Part shown: one piece after another, positions 5,851 through 12,243 of the stretch
Layout: every line of letters starts with the position of its first letter
Position numbering within the stretch: the stretch's first letter is position 1
Origin: an uncultured Pirellula sp.
GTDB taxonomy: Bacteria; Planctomycetota; Planctomycetia; Pirellulales; Pirellulaceae
Direction of reading: 5' to 3'
DNA length: 12,243 bases
Assembly (NCBI GenBank): GCA_903837255.1
Contig: CAILTZ010000316.1
Span: forward strand, 1 to 12,243
Notes under the pieces: generated by a model
The model's input: only the letters and a program-made list of their open reading frames with translations
Told to the model about the DNA's origin: nothing
Databases searched by the model: none
Program-made: the position numbers and the translations under genes

Positions 5851-7280
5851 GCGAGAATTTCGCGAACGACTTTGCCGGCCACATCCGTCAAACGGAATGG
5901 CCGGCCATGGTGTTGATAAGTCAATCGCTCGTGATCTAGGCCCATCAAGTGCAGAATCGTCGCGTGCAGGTCATTGATGTGCACGCGTTGGTCGACGCCG
6001 TGGTATCCAAAATCGTCGGTCACGCCGTGCGTGATACCGCCCCTGACCCCACCACCGGCCATCCACATGCTAAATCCATGGTGGTTGTGCTCCCGTCCAT
6101 CGCCATTCTGAGCGTGCGGGGTTCGACCGAACTCGCCGCCCCATATCACCAGGGTATCGTCCAAGAGTCCGCGCCGTTTCAGATCACTCAGCAAACCCGC
6201 AATCGGTTTGTCGCTCACGCGGCAACGATCCTTCAGACCGCTTGCAATCCCATTGTGATGATCCCAGCCTCCCAAGGAAACTTGGACAAACCGCACGCCG
6301 GCCTCGCTAAATCTCCTTGCCAACAAACACTGCCTACCGAATTCATCGCTCGGCGGCTGACCGATTCCATACAGATCGAGAGTCTCTTGGGACTCACCGG
6401 AGATATCGACCAGCTTGGGTGTCTCGGTTTGCATCCTGAATGCCAATTCGAACGACTCGATCACCCCTTCCATTTGCTGATCGCTCTGAAGCCTTTGCAG
6501 CTGCCGTCGATTCATCGATTGAATCAGATCGATCCGCTGACGTTGAATCTGCGCGGGTGACTGAGTATCGCTCAAATGCCTGATCGGGGACTTCGTTCCG
6601 GTCCCAAGTTCCTGAATCGCGGTTCCTTGATGGATCGCCGGCAAAAATGCGCTCGAGTAATTCCGTTCGCCTTCTTGGGGGAGGATAGTGATGTACGAGG
6701 GAAGTTGCTGATTCTCGGTCCCAAGTCCATACGAAAGCCACGATCCCATCGAGGGAACCACATCGAAAAGGTTTCCGGTATGAATCTGACGGATCGCCAG
6801 TGGATGGTTCGGGCTGTCGGCATGGACGGCTCGCAGCACACACAGATCGTCGGCATGAGCGGCGGTCAGAGCAAGCATCTCGCTCATCATCAATCCGCAT
6901 TGCCCTTGCGGCTTAAAGCCCGCGATTGGACCGAGCAATTTGGTCTGTTCCAATCCGACCGTCGCTTCGGTATCCGGAAGTTTATACGGCAAGGCTTGCC
7001 CGCTACGTTTCTCCAGTTCCGGCTTCGGATCGAAAAGATCCATTTGGGACGGACCGCCGGACATGAACAAAAACAGCACCCGCTTGGCCTTGGCCGGAAA
7101 ATGGGTCGGCTTGGGAACAAGTGGCCGCGTCGGATCAGACACCGCTGGGTCTGCAAACACTGGGTCTGCAAACACTGGGTTGGCGAAAACTGGGTCCTGC
7201 TGCAAGAGGGCGTTGAGGGCCAGTCCACCGAAGCCGCAGCAGGTCTTTTGCAAGATTTCTCGACGCGTCAAATCATTCAT
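5847..7280 (-). CDS. DUF1501 domain exported protein
   Basis: The 477-residue protein begins with MNDLTRREILQKTCCGFGGL, a twin-arginine-type signal typical of planctomycete DUF1501 proteins. A low-complexity linker made of five-residue DPVFA units follows (about residues 29-50), then the domain proper. Domain markers are LFLFMSGGPSQMDLFDPKP (about 69-87), the GGWDHHNG segment, WGGEFGRTPHAQNGDGREH and the following Gly-rich GGGVRGG. DUF1501 belongs to the alkaline-phosphatase/sulfatase-like superfamily by fold, but no activity is established; I do not assign one. The ATG overlaps the end of the upstream PSD1 gene by 8 bases, so translation is probably coupled. Such PSD1-DUF1501 pairs are a standard planctomycete arrangement and suggest partner proteins in the periplasm. 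The 3' end overlaps the kinase stop by 4 bp. Confidence 0.93.
   Translation of the reverse strand: MNDLTRREILQKTCCGFGGLALNALLQQDPVFANPVFADPVFADPAVSDPTRPLVPKPTHFPAKAKRVLFLFMSGGPSQMDLFDPKPELEKRSGQALPYKLPDTEATVGLEQTKLLGPIAGFKPQGQCGLMMSEMLALTAAHADDLCVLRAVHADSPNHPLAIRQIHTGNLFDVVPSMGSWLSYGLGTENQQLPSYITILPQEGERNYSSAFLPAIHQGTAIQELGTGTKSPIRHLSDTQSPAQIQRQRIDLIQSMNRRQLQRLQSDQQMEGVIESFELAFRMQTETPKLVDISGESQETLDLYGIGQPPSDEFGRQCLLARRFSEAGVRFVQVSLGGWDHHNGIASGLKDRCRVSDKPIAGLLSDLKRRGLLDDTLVIWGGEFGRTPHAQNGDGREHNHHGFSMWMAGGGVRGGITHGVTDDFGYHGVDQRVHINDLHATILHLMGLDHERLTYQHHGRPFRLTDVAGKVVREILA
7145..7198 (-). repeat. 15-bp tandem repeat inside the DUF1501 gene (DPVFA-type pentapeptide units)
   Basis: CTGGGTCTGCAAACA occurs at 7145-7159 (first bases varied by context) and 7160-7174. 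A diverged copy lies at 7175-7189 and a partial one from 7190. The period is 15 bp, so the frame is kept. On the coding strand this gives DPVFANPVFADPVFADPAVSDP between the export signal and the folded domain. Confidence 0.85.
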
Positions 7281-10200
7281 AGAACAAAAACTCGTTGGAT
7301 CCTAGGATCGCATGGCAAAGTTCAGCCCAAGCCGACACGGCCGCTTGCTCATCGCTCAGATTCTCTGAAACCTCGTAGGCTTCCTTGCAGGTTTTCAGGA
7401 ACTCTAGCACCGATTTGAATTCTTCATCGTCCTTACCCGCATCGTCGCGGATCGCTGCGTGGTCCGGTGCTCGCGAGTAAGCGGCCGCAACCACTTGCCG
7501 ATAGCGTTCCGATTGGTCGTCAGGGACTTTTGCTATCCAGTGCTCGGCCATCTTGCGAGCTTGTTCTTTCATCAGCGGTGCGTTGATCAAATACAAGGCT
7601 TGGGTTGCGACCGTTGTACTTGCACGCTGACCGGTGATGTCGTTTGGGTGCGGAAAGTCAAACACGCTGAGGATCTCCAGATCCCCCGAGGGGCGTTCTC
7701 GTTTGTAGGGTAGATAGATCGACCGACGGTTGCGCACCTTCGGATCGACTTTGCCCACCCAAGTCGGCGGGTTGACGTTGCCACCTAGACCCGCGATATT
7801 TCCCTCCAGATGCAATCCCAGGCTCGGGCCACCTCGGCCTAGATCTAGCTGGGCGCTGAGAGTCAAAATCGCATCGCGAATCGATTCGGCGGTCATGCGT
7901 CTGCGGGGCATGTGCCATAGGAGCCGATTGTCAGGGTCGACCGATGCGAATTGAGGATCATGGCTCGATGCCATTCGATAGGTTTGGGAAAGGACTAGAT
8001 GCTTGATGGTCTTTTTCAACGACCAACCATCGTCGATGCGCATGCGATTGGCAAGAAAATCGAGAAGTTCCGGGTGCGAAGCCGTTTCGCCATGGACACC
8101 AAAGTAATCGACGGTTCGCACGAGCCCTTGCCCGAAAAGCTCTTTCCAAATTCGATTGACCAGCACTCGAGGTGTAAGTGGGTTTGACGCATCGGTGAGC
8201 CATTGGGCCAATTGCAAACGACCACTCTGATTTTCCGGGATTTTAGGCTCTTGCGAGACGCTTATTGCTCGCACGAATCCTCGCGGAATCGAATCTCCAA
8301 GCGATTGGAAATCGCCTCGCTTGTAGATGCGACAGTCAGCGGGCTCAGGGATTTCGGCCACAGCCAAAGCCGTCTGCTTGTCGGGTCTTGCGGATTCGAG
8401 CCGTTGATCGATCGCCGCGAGCTCTCGCTGAATCTCGGTGGCTCGGGGATGGTTGGTGCTTCTGGGACTACCGCTGTAGAACTGCAAGGCGATGTTCGGT
8501 TGGTCTTTGTCACCGCGATCGACCATATGAGAGTGATTGATCCCCGAGCCGGTCCAGTTGGGCATTGTGCACTTGGCGTAGACGGTTCTGCCCGTATGGG
8601 CTTGGATGCCTTGGGTGTTCCCGAGTTGGCAGTTTGAAAAATCCTCGGTGAAGATCGACTTGGCATCGGACGCCACGGCGACGGACAAATCGTCGATCGC
8701 ACCGCCGAAACGGCCCGTGAATGCCCAGGAGGTAATATGGAGTTGGATTGGGCCTGAACCATCGCCGGTATATTGAAAGGACGCTGGAGAAAAAGACTGC
8801 GAGTCTGCTTGGGCCGTCCAAGCTCCGGGGTTGAGGGTGTGATAAGCCAGTACCGAGGCGTCGGCTCGAAGGACTTGAACGACGAGCCCATCGGTGGCTT
8901 GGGTGGCCTGGCCTGCGTCGCTCCAAACCGAGGGCCCTGCGAGGAACGAGACACGGTACTCGACTCCCGTTTGGTTCGCATCGATGTTTTGCGTACTGGT
9001 GATCGCGTTGGCTTGGTCATCCTCGATCTTTTTCGTAAAGCGGGTCTGAGCATCCTGCTTGATCAGGCCATCGAGTTCCTTGGTCAGCTGTTGTTTCTTT
9101 TCCGAAAGCTCAGCGGCCAGTCGTTCGTAGGCGGATTGATCGTCGGGCGTAATAGGCAATGGGACATGAGAAATCTGGCTCCAGACCCCAGGACCATCGT
9201 AGCTGGTTGTTTTGGTGCTATGAAAGATGCCGGCCAAGGCGTAGTAGTCAGCAGTCGGGACCGGATCGAATTTGTGATCGTGGCAACGGGCGCATGCGAG
9301 CGTTTGTCCGAGGAATGTTCTGCCGATCTTATCGATCTGGTGGTCGACCACATCGGCCGCGAGTTGTCCTTTGATATAGTTTTGAAGCGTCCAAGGTCCG
9401 ATGGCCAGGAAGCCGGTAGCAACGATTAGTTCGCGATGCTCTCGCTGGTCGTGGCACTCGAGCAGATCTCCTGCGATCTGCTCCTGGATAAAGCGATCCA
9501 GCGGTTTGTCGGCGTTGAACGCTTCGATAACATAATCGCGGTACCTCCACGCCTCACGGACGAGCACATCGCCCTGGATATCCGCAAGGTCTGCATAGCA
9601 CGCCAGGTCCAGCCAATGCCTACCCCAGTGGTCACCATAGGCTGGGGAGTTGAGCAATCGATCCACGACCGTTTCATGGGCTCGCTCCGAGGGGTCCTTC
9701 AAGAAGTCATCGAGTTCGGCTTGGGTCGGTAGCAGCCCGGTCAGATCGAGAGTGACGCGACGGAGCCACACATTGCGAGGGGCTTGAGCGACAGGTCGCA
9801 GTCGAGCGTTTTGGAGTTTTTCCAAGATGAATGCGTCGGCGCGATCCAGGCACCATGAGGAATCCCAAGTCGCGGGAATCGAGGGTTGCAAGATCGGTTG
9901 CAGAGCCCAGAGCTTGGCTGGGTCGATCGCGGGTCGTTTTGTTTCGCGATGGTCCGGGGCACCTTGGGCGACCCATTGTTCGAGGATCGCGATCTCCGCG
10001 TCGGGGAGTTTTTCCTCGGGGGGCATTTGGTAGTCATCGTATCGGATGGCCGAGATCAGAAGGCTTTCGTCTGGTTTGAAGGGAACCAACGCGGGCCCAT
10101 CGGTACCACCTTGTTGCCAACCGGATTTCGAGTCCAGGACCAGGCCACCTTTGGCTTTGCCTGCGGCGTGGCTGTGGCAGCTCAGGCAGCGTTTCTCGAT

Positions 10201-10326
10201 GATCGGCAAGGCTTGTTTGACAAAGAACTCGTCGGGATCATCTGCACAGGAGAACCTCGGCGCACAGAGGGCTGCGATCGTGGCCAGCAGGAGAGTCAAG
10301 GTAGATTTTTGATCGTTTATCGACAT
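7273..10326 (-). CDS. PSCyt1-PSCyt2-PSD1 multidomain cytochrome-like exported protein (DUF1549/DUF1553)
   Basis: The 1017-residue protein starts at ATG 10326, giving a signal peptide (residues 1-28, ending FSCA) followed by DDPDEFF. An in-frame start 25 codons upstream adds a non-signal stretch overlapping the previous gene and is rejected. The PSCyt1 domain carries the heme motif C47-L-S-C50-H51 and Met101 in QMPPEE as likely axial ligand. PSCyt2/DUF1549 (about 157-380) contains DLTGLLPT, HWLDLACYAD and a second CxxCH at 345-349 followed by DHKFDPVPTADYY. A beta-rich insert fills about 453-600. PSD1/DUF1553 (about 700-1017) has QWLTDASNPLTPRVLVNRIW and DYFGVHGETASHPELLDFLA. Such proteins are abundant in planctomycetes and are believed to be periplasmic redox proteins linked to polysaccharide or sugar breakdown; the reaction is unknown. 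It starts 4 bp after the isomerase gene and overlaps DUF1501 by 8 bp. Confidence 0.93.
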   Translation of the reverse strand: MSINDQKSTLTLLLATIAALCAPRFSCADDPDEFFVKQALPIIEKRCLSCHSHAAGKAKGGLVLDSKSGWQQGGTDGPALVPFKPDESLLISAIRYDDYQMPPEEKLPDAEIAILEQWVAQGAPDHRETKRPAIDPAKLWALQPILQPSIPATWDSSWCLDRADAFILEKLQNARLRPVAQAPRNVWLRRVTLDLTGLLPTQAELDDFLKDPSERAHETVVDRLLNSPAYGDHWGRHWLDLACYADLADIQGDVLVREAWRYRDYVIEAFNADKPLDRFIQEQIAGDLLECHDQREHRELIVATGFLAIGPWTLQNYIKGQLAADVVDHQIDKIGRTFLGQTLACARCHDHKFDPVPTADYYALAGIFHSTKTTSYDGPGVWSQISHVPLPITPDDQSAYERLAAELSEKKQQLTKELDGLIKQDAQTRFTKKIEDDQANAITSTQNIDANQTGVEYRVSFLAGPSVWSDAGQATQATDGLVVQVLRADASVLAYHTLNPGAWTAQADSQSFSPASFQYTGDGSGPIQLHITSWAFTGRFGGAIDDLSVAVASDAKSIFTEDFSNCQLGNTQGIQAHTGRTVYAKCTMPNWTGSGINHSHMVDRGDKDQPNIALQFYSGSPRSTNHPRATEIQRELAAIDQRLESARPDKQTALAVAEIPEPADCRIYKRGDFQSLGDSIPRGFVRAISVSQEPKIPENQSGRLQLAQWLTDASNPLTPRVLVNRIWKELFGQGLVRTVDYFGVHGETASHPELLDFLANRMRIDDGWSLKKTIKHLVLSQTYRMASSHDPQFASVDPDNRLLWHMPRRRMTAESIRDAILTLSAQLDLGRGGPSLGLHLEGNIAGLGGNVNPPTWVGKVDPKVRNRRSIYLPYKRERPSGDLEILSVFDFPHPNDITGQRASTTVATQALYLINAPLMKEQARKMAEHWIAKVPDDQSERYRQVVAAAYSRAPDHAAIRDDAGKDDEEFKSVLEFLKTCKEAYEVSENLSDEQAAVSAWAELCHAILGSNEFLFYE

Positions 10327-10330
10327 GCGA

Positions 10331-11245
10331 TTAGGAGATGAGGGAATCAAAGACGCGGTGGTTTTCCAGCATCGCAGCCGGGATATCGGCGGGGGTCGCA
10401 CCGTCTTCCATCAGGCACCAGCCTGTGAAGCCTTTGGCCGAGCAGGCTTTGAGTTTGTTGAAGAGCGATTGCCATGGGTAATCGACTTTACCGGGTCGCA
10501 GATCGTGGATATGGACCGTTCCGATCCATGAGGCCAGGGCATCGAAGTTGGCATCGAAGCCTGCACCATTGAGATCCGTAGGGTTGCAGTTCCAGCACAC
10601 GACGACACTTGGGTGATCGGCCAGTTCCATGATCCGTTTCATGTTAGGGATTTCCTGAGTCCCTTTGCCGTGGACTTCGAGCCGAATTTGCTGGTTGGCT
10701 TTGGCGGCATACTCGCCGACGATGTGCAGGGACTTGCCTATCTGTTCGAGTGTTTTTTCGACAGGGACATTTTCGGGGAGTCCATTCGGGCGAACTTTCA
10801 CACCGCTGCCACCGAGCTCGGCCGAGAGGTCGATGAAGGCTTTGGTTTCGTCGATATTTTTCTGCACGGTAGCGGGGTTGGTAGCATGGTATTCGCAAGC
10901 GCTACCGAGTCCGACGAGGGCGACAGGTGAATCGGCGAATCGCTTTTTGGCTTCGGCTCTTTGGGGGGCGTTCAAGCTCGGTTCGACACCGTGTTTGTGG
11001 GTACTGCGGAGTTCGACGCCGGCATAGTTGGTTTGTTCGCAGACCTTGAGGAGTTCAGCGAGAGGGTAGTCTTTACCCCACTGGTAGGTAACGAGTCCGA
11101 GTTTCAGTGGGGTGGCCATTGGCAAGGCGGTCGAGGCCAGGAGGTTGTGTTCAAGCCCGAGGGCAGCCACAGCGCTGGCGCTCGACAGGGCTAGGAAGTT
11201 TCTGCGGGAGGGCAGGGGATTCATGGATAGTGGATCGTGGGACAT
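10331..11245 (-). CDS. Exported sugar phosphate isomerase/epimerase-like TIM-barrel protein
   Basis: The 304-residue protein is a xylose isomerase-like TIM barrel with an export signal: SRRNFLALSSASAVAALGL (residues 13-31) is a twin-arginine-type leader. A start at the second Met (position 8, ATG at 11224) would also keep it. Barrel segments include LGLVTYQWG, NYAGVELRSTHKHG, LGSACEYHA, IRLEVHGKG (Glu190), VVVCWNCNPTDL, GTVHIHDL (His246/His248) and GWCLMEDGA (Glu280). These sit where the superfamily binds a divalent metal and sugar. Position 219 is Asn, where many relatives have Asp (CWD). Planctomycetes carry many such exported barrels, often of unknown substrate. It is the first gene of the operon with the PSD1 and DUF1501 genes, so a role in sugar oxidation outside the cytoplasm is likely. 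The activity itself is not known. Confidence 0.85.
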   Translation of the reverse strand: MSHDPLSMNPLPSRRNFLALSSASAVAALGLEHNLLASTALPMATPLKLGLVTYQWGKDYPLAELLKVCEQTNYAGVELRSTHKHGVEPSLNAPQRAEAKKRFADSPVALVGLGSACEYHATNPATVQKNIDETKAFIDLSAELGGSGVKVRPNGLPENVPVEKTLEQIGKSLHIVGEYAAKANQQIRLEVHGKGTQEIPNMKRIMELADHPSVVVCWNCNPTDLNGAGFDANFDALASWIGTVHIHDLRPGKVDYPWQSLFNKLKACSAKGFTGWCLMEDGATPADIPAAMLENHRVFDSLIS

Positions 11246-11351
11246 AGCGAATCCATCAAAGAGAGGATGAGCGGTTAGGGATCGAAAACAAACTGCGATA
11301 ATAAACTGCGATAAAGGTATACGAAGTGTGGGTCGGCGCGTGCCTGGTGGG
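11246..11351 (-). promoter_or_regulatory. Leader region of the isomerase operon with 13-bp tandem repeat
   Basis: The 106-bp gap before the isomerase-PSD1-DUF1501 operon contains two copies of a 13-bp unit, AxAAACTGCGATA (11288-11300 and 11301-11313), 12 of 13 bases alike. On the minus strand this reads as two TATCGCAGTTTxT units side by side, roughly 45-60 bases before the ATG. A regulator operator is plausible. I do not see a good -35/-10 pair, so the promoter is not pinpointed. Confidence 0.4.
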
Positions 11352-11915
11352 TCACTCCCCTGTGAAAAGGTCCTGAAGGTCGAGTATTGCTTGGGGCGCG
11401 ATCAAGGGTGAAATGGTTTCAGGCGACGAGGCGACCCGATAGGATTTGTAGTCGGTACTTTCGGGATTGCGGAGGATGTGCACACATTGATTTAGGCAAT
11501 CGACGATCCAGTATTCTGGGATACCGGCAGAGGCGTAAAGAGGTCGTTTGATTTCGAGGTCTTTAGCCAGAGAGGAGTCGGCCACTTCGATCGCAATTTG
11601 GACAAGAGCAGGTTGAGGATGTTTGGTTCGGTAGCGTCCTCGACGAACCCAAAAGACATCAGGCTCGGGCCGACTGTCCGATTCCGGCATGTCGATACCG
11701 GTTTGTGAGGTAACGACAGTGTGGAGAGGGTCGCTAGCCCGAGCCGACCAGCTATTGAGATAAGCAACGTAATCATCATGCATCGGTCCAGATGGGTTCA
11801 TTTCGACGATTCCACCGTGAATCAGTTCGACGCGTCGGTTGAGATCATCGAACGCACCTTTGCGGACCATTGCGTCGTATTCCGCGAGGCTCAGATGAAG
11901 GGTTCGGAGAATCAT
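11352..11915 (-). CDS. Uma2 family endonuclease-like protein (DUF820)
   Basis: The 187-residue protein has the usual Uma2 length and pattern of a PD-(D/E)XK-type fold. The N-terminal helix contains LSLAEYDAMV, then RRVELIHGGIVEMNPSG. The core is RPEPDVFWV (Asp86), VQIAIEVADSS (Glu110) and DLEIKRPLYASAGIPEYWIVD, in which Lys123 is the likely catalytic lysine. Asp86, Glu110 and Lys123 are spaced as expected for the family, so the site looks intact. Uma2 proteins are abundant in planctomycetes and cyanobacteria; biological role is largely unknown and nuclease action is predicted from fold. The ATG at 11915 has AGGAG 7 bases upstream. A longer in-frame extension to 12089 would translate the 111-bp repeat and is rejected. 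No partner gene is evident. Confidence 0.88.
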   Translation of the reverse strand: MILRTLHLSLAEYDAMVRKGAFDDLNRRVELIHGGIVEMNPSGPMHDDYVAYLNSWSARASDPLHTVVTSQTGIDMPESDSRPEPDVFWVRRGRYRTKHPQPALVQIAIEVADSSLAKDLEIKRPLYASAGIPEYWIVDCLNQCVHILRNPESTDYKSYRVASSPETISPLIAPQAILDLQDLFTGE

Positions 11916-11920
11916 TCGGC

Positions 11921-11938
11921 AGCTCCTGGAGCTCCTGG
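11921..11938 (-). promoter_or_regulatory. Duplicated Shine-Dalgarno region of the Uma2 gene
   Basis: AGCTCCTGG occurs twice in tandem at 11921-11929 and 11930-11938, giving two AGGAG motifs on the minus strand. The nearer is 7 bases from the ATG. The centre, AGCTCC-T-GGAGCT (11921-11933), is also self-complementary. Confidence 0.5.
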
Positions 11939-12061
11939 ATCTTCGGCAGAGTAAGCCCCTGATTATACACCATTTGATGCACTTGTAGAGTGTTGTCCGA
12001 TACGCCGTAGGCGCACCTGTTGTGAGCCGCATGGCGCAAGCCGCGGGTATGGCCGGTACAC

Positions 12062-12082
12062 GGCCACAGTCCCTTTGTGGCC
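12062..12082. other. Stem-loop in repeat unit 1
   Basis: GGCCACA (12062-12068) pairs with TGTGGCC (12076-12082), a perfect 7-bp stem with a 7-base loop. No T-run follows on either strand, so it is not a typical intrinsic terminator. Confidence 0.65.
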
Positions 12083-12171
12083 AGCCCATTGGATTTCAAC
12101 CCCTTGTCCGATACGCCGTAGGCGCACCTGTTGTGAGCCGCATGGCGCAAGCCGCGGGTATGGCCAGTACA

Positions 12172-12194
12172 CGGCCACAGCCCCTTTGTGGCCG
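12172..12194. other. Stem-loop in repeat unit 2
   Basis: CGGCCACA (12172-12179) pairs with TGTGGCCG (12187-12194), an 8-bp stem. It gains a pair over copy 1 because of the A-to-G change at the base after TGTGGCC, and a C replaces T in the loop. The stem is kept while the surrounding bases change. Confidence 0.65.
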
Positions 12195-12243
12195 GCTCAT
12201 TGGATTTCAACCCCTTGTCCGATACGCCGTAAAGACCAATTCG

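Larger units (their letters stand above)
11993..12231. repeat. 111-bp tandem repeat: two full copies and a truncated third
   Basis: Units begin at TTGTCCGATACGCCGTA at 11993, 12104 and 12215, an exact 111-bp period. Units 1 (11993-12103) and 2 (12104-12214) differ at four positions by my reading; the third stops after 17 bases (12231). Each full unit has the inverted repeat CGCC-GTA-GGCG near its start and a stem-loop GGCCACA...TGTGGCC. Because 111 is a multiple of 3, the minus strand is open across both copies in two frames, giving 37-residue repeats, but no start signal or protein family supports coding. No transposase or target-site duplication is visible. It fills most of the 328-bp non-coding right end. 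Confidence 0.9.

Noticed and set aside
6576..7418. Plus-strand open frame of 280 codons opposite DUF1501
   Set aside because: It covers the start of DUF1501 and the end of PSD1 and has no domain signature; the repeated CKHWV-type segment is the 15-bp repeat read on the wrong strand.
8262..9053. Minus-strand frame rich in Ser/Arg/Pro inside the PSD1 gene
   Set aside because: Composition typical of an out-of-frame reading; the PSD1 frame is continuous.
10327..10401. Extended N-terminus of the PSD1 protein
   Set aside because: The added residues are not a signal peptide, whereas the start at 10326 yields one and sits 4 bp after the isomerase stop.
11916..12210. Protein made of 37-residue repeats, or a Uma2 N-terminal extension through the 111-bp repeat
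   Set aside because: Openness follows from the 111-bp period; there is no start signal, no known fold and the Uma2 domain starts at 11915.
11993..12231. CRISPR array
   Set aside because: The repeats are 111 bp long with no unique spacers and no cas genes nearby.

Overview
The window is about 12.2 kb of dense bacterial sequence. Its gene families point strongly to a planctomycete, probably Pirellulaceae-like: a DUF1559 prepilin-type protein, an exported PSCyt1/PSCyt2/PSD1 cytochrome-like giant paired with a DUF1501 protein, an exported sugar-phosphate isomerase-like TIM barrel and a Uma2 nuclease-like protein. This assignment rests on protein family content; no rRNA or tRNA is present.

Region 1 (1-3601, plus strand) is the distal part of a type II secretion / type IV pilus-like locus. 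It starts with the C-terminal tail of one F-type inner-membrane platform protein. A second, complete F-type protein follows 14 bp later, then three small pseudopilin-like proteins resembling GspI, GspJ and GspK. These genes are separated by 4 bp or overlap as ATGA, and each has a clear Shine-Dalgarno sequence, so they look like one transcript. A DUF1559 protein with a class III prepilin signal follows after 56 bp with its own ribosome binding site. Together they would form an envelope-spanning pseudopilus machine, with its ATPase and major pseudopilin presumably encoded to the left.

Region 2 (3602-5850, plus strand) begins with a 298-bp spacer carrying an A-rich 16-bp triple tandem repeat. 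It then encodes an SDR oxidoreductase close to the Bacillus-type UxuB/YjmF D-mannonate oxidoreductase, and a PfkB kinase close to 2-keto-3-deoxygluconate kinase. They fit two steps of hexuronate breakdown: fructuronate/mannonate interconversion and KDG phosphorylation.

Region 3 (5847-11245, minus strand) is a tight three-gene operon read right to left: exported xylose-isomerase-like TIM barrel, then PSD1-type multidomain cytochrome-like protein, then DUF1501 protein. The genes are 4 bp apart and then overlap by 8 bp. All three N-termini carry export signals, two of them twin-arginine-like. The operon converges on the kinase gene so tightly that the stop codons overlap by 4 bp.

Region 4 (11352-12243) holds a Uma2-family nuclease-like gene on the minus strand. 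Upstream of it are two nearly identical 111-bp tandem repeat units, each with a strong hairpin, and a truncated third copy. This repeat block is the least explained part of the window. I see no complete new defence or mobile system here; the most unusual items are the repeat blocks, the insert in the PSD1 protein and the miniature pseudopilin set.
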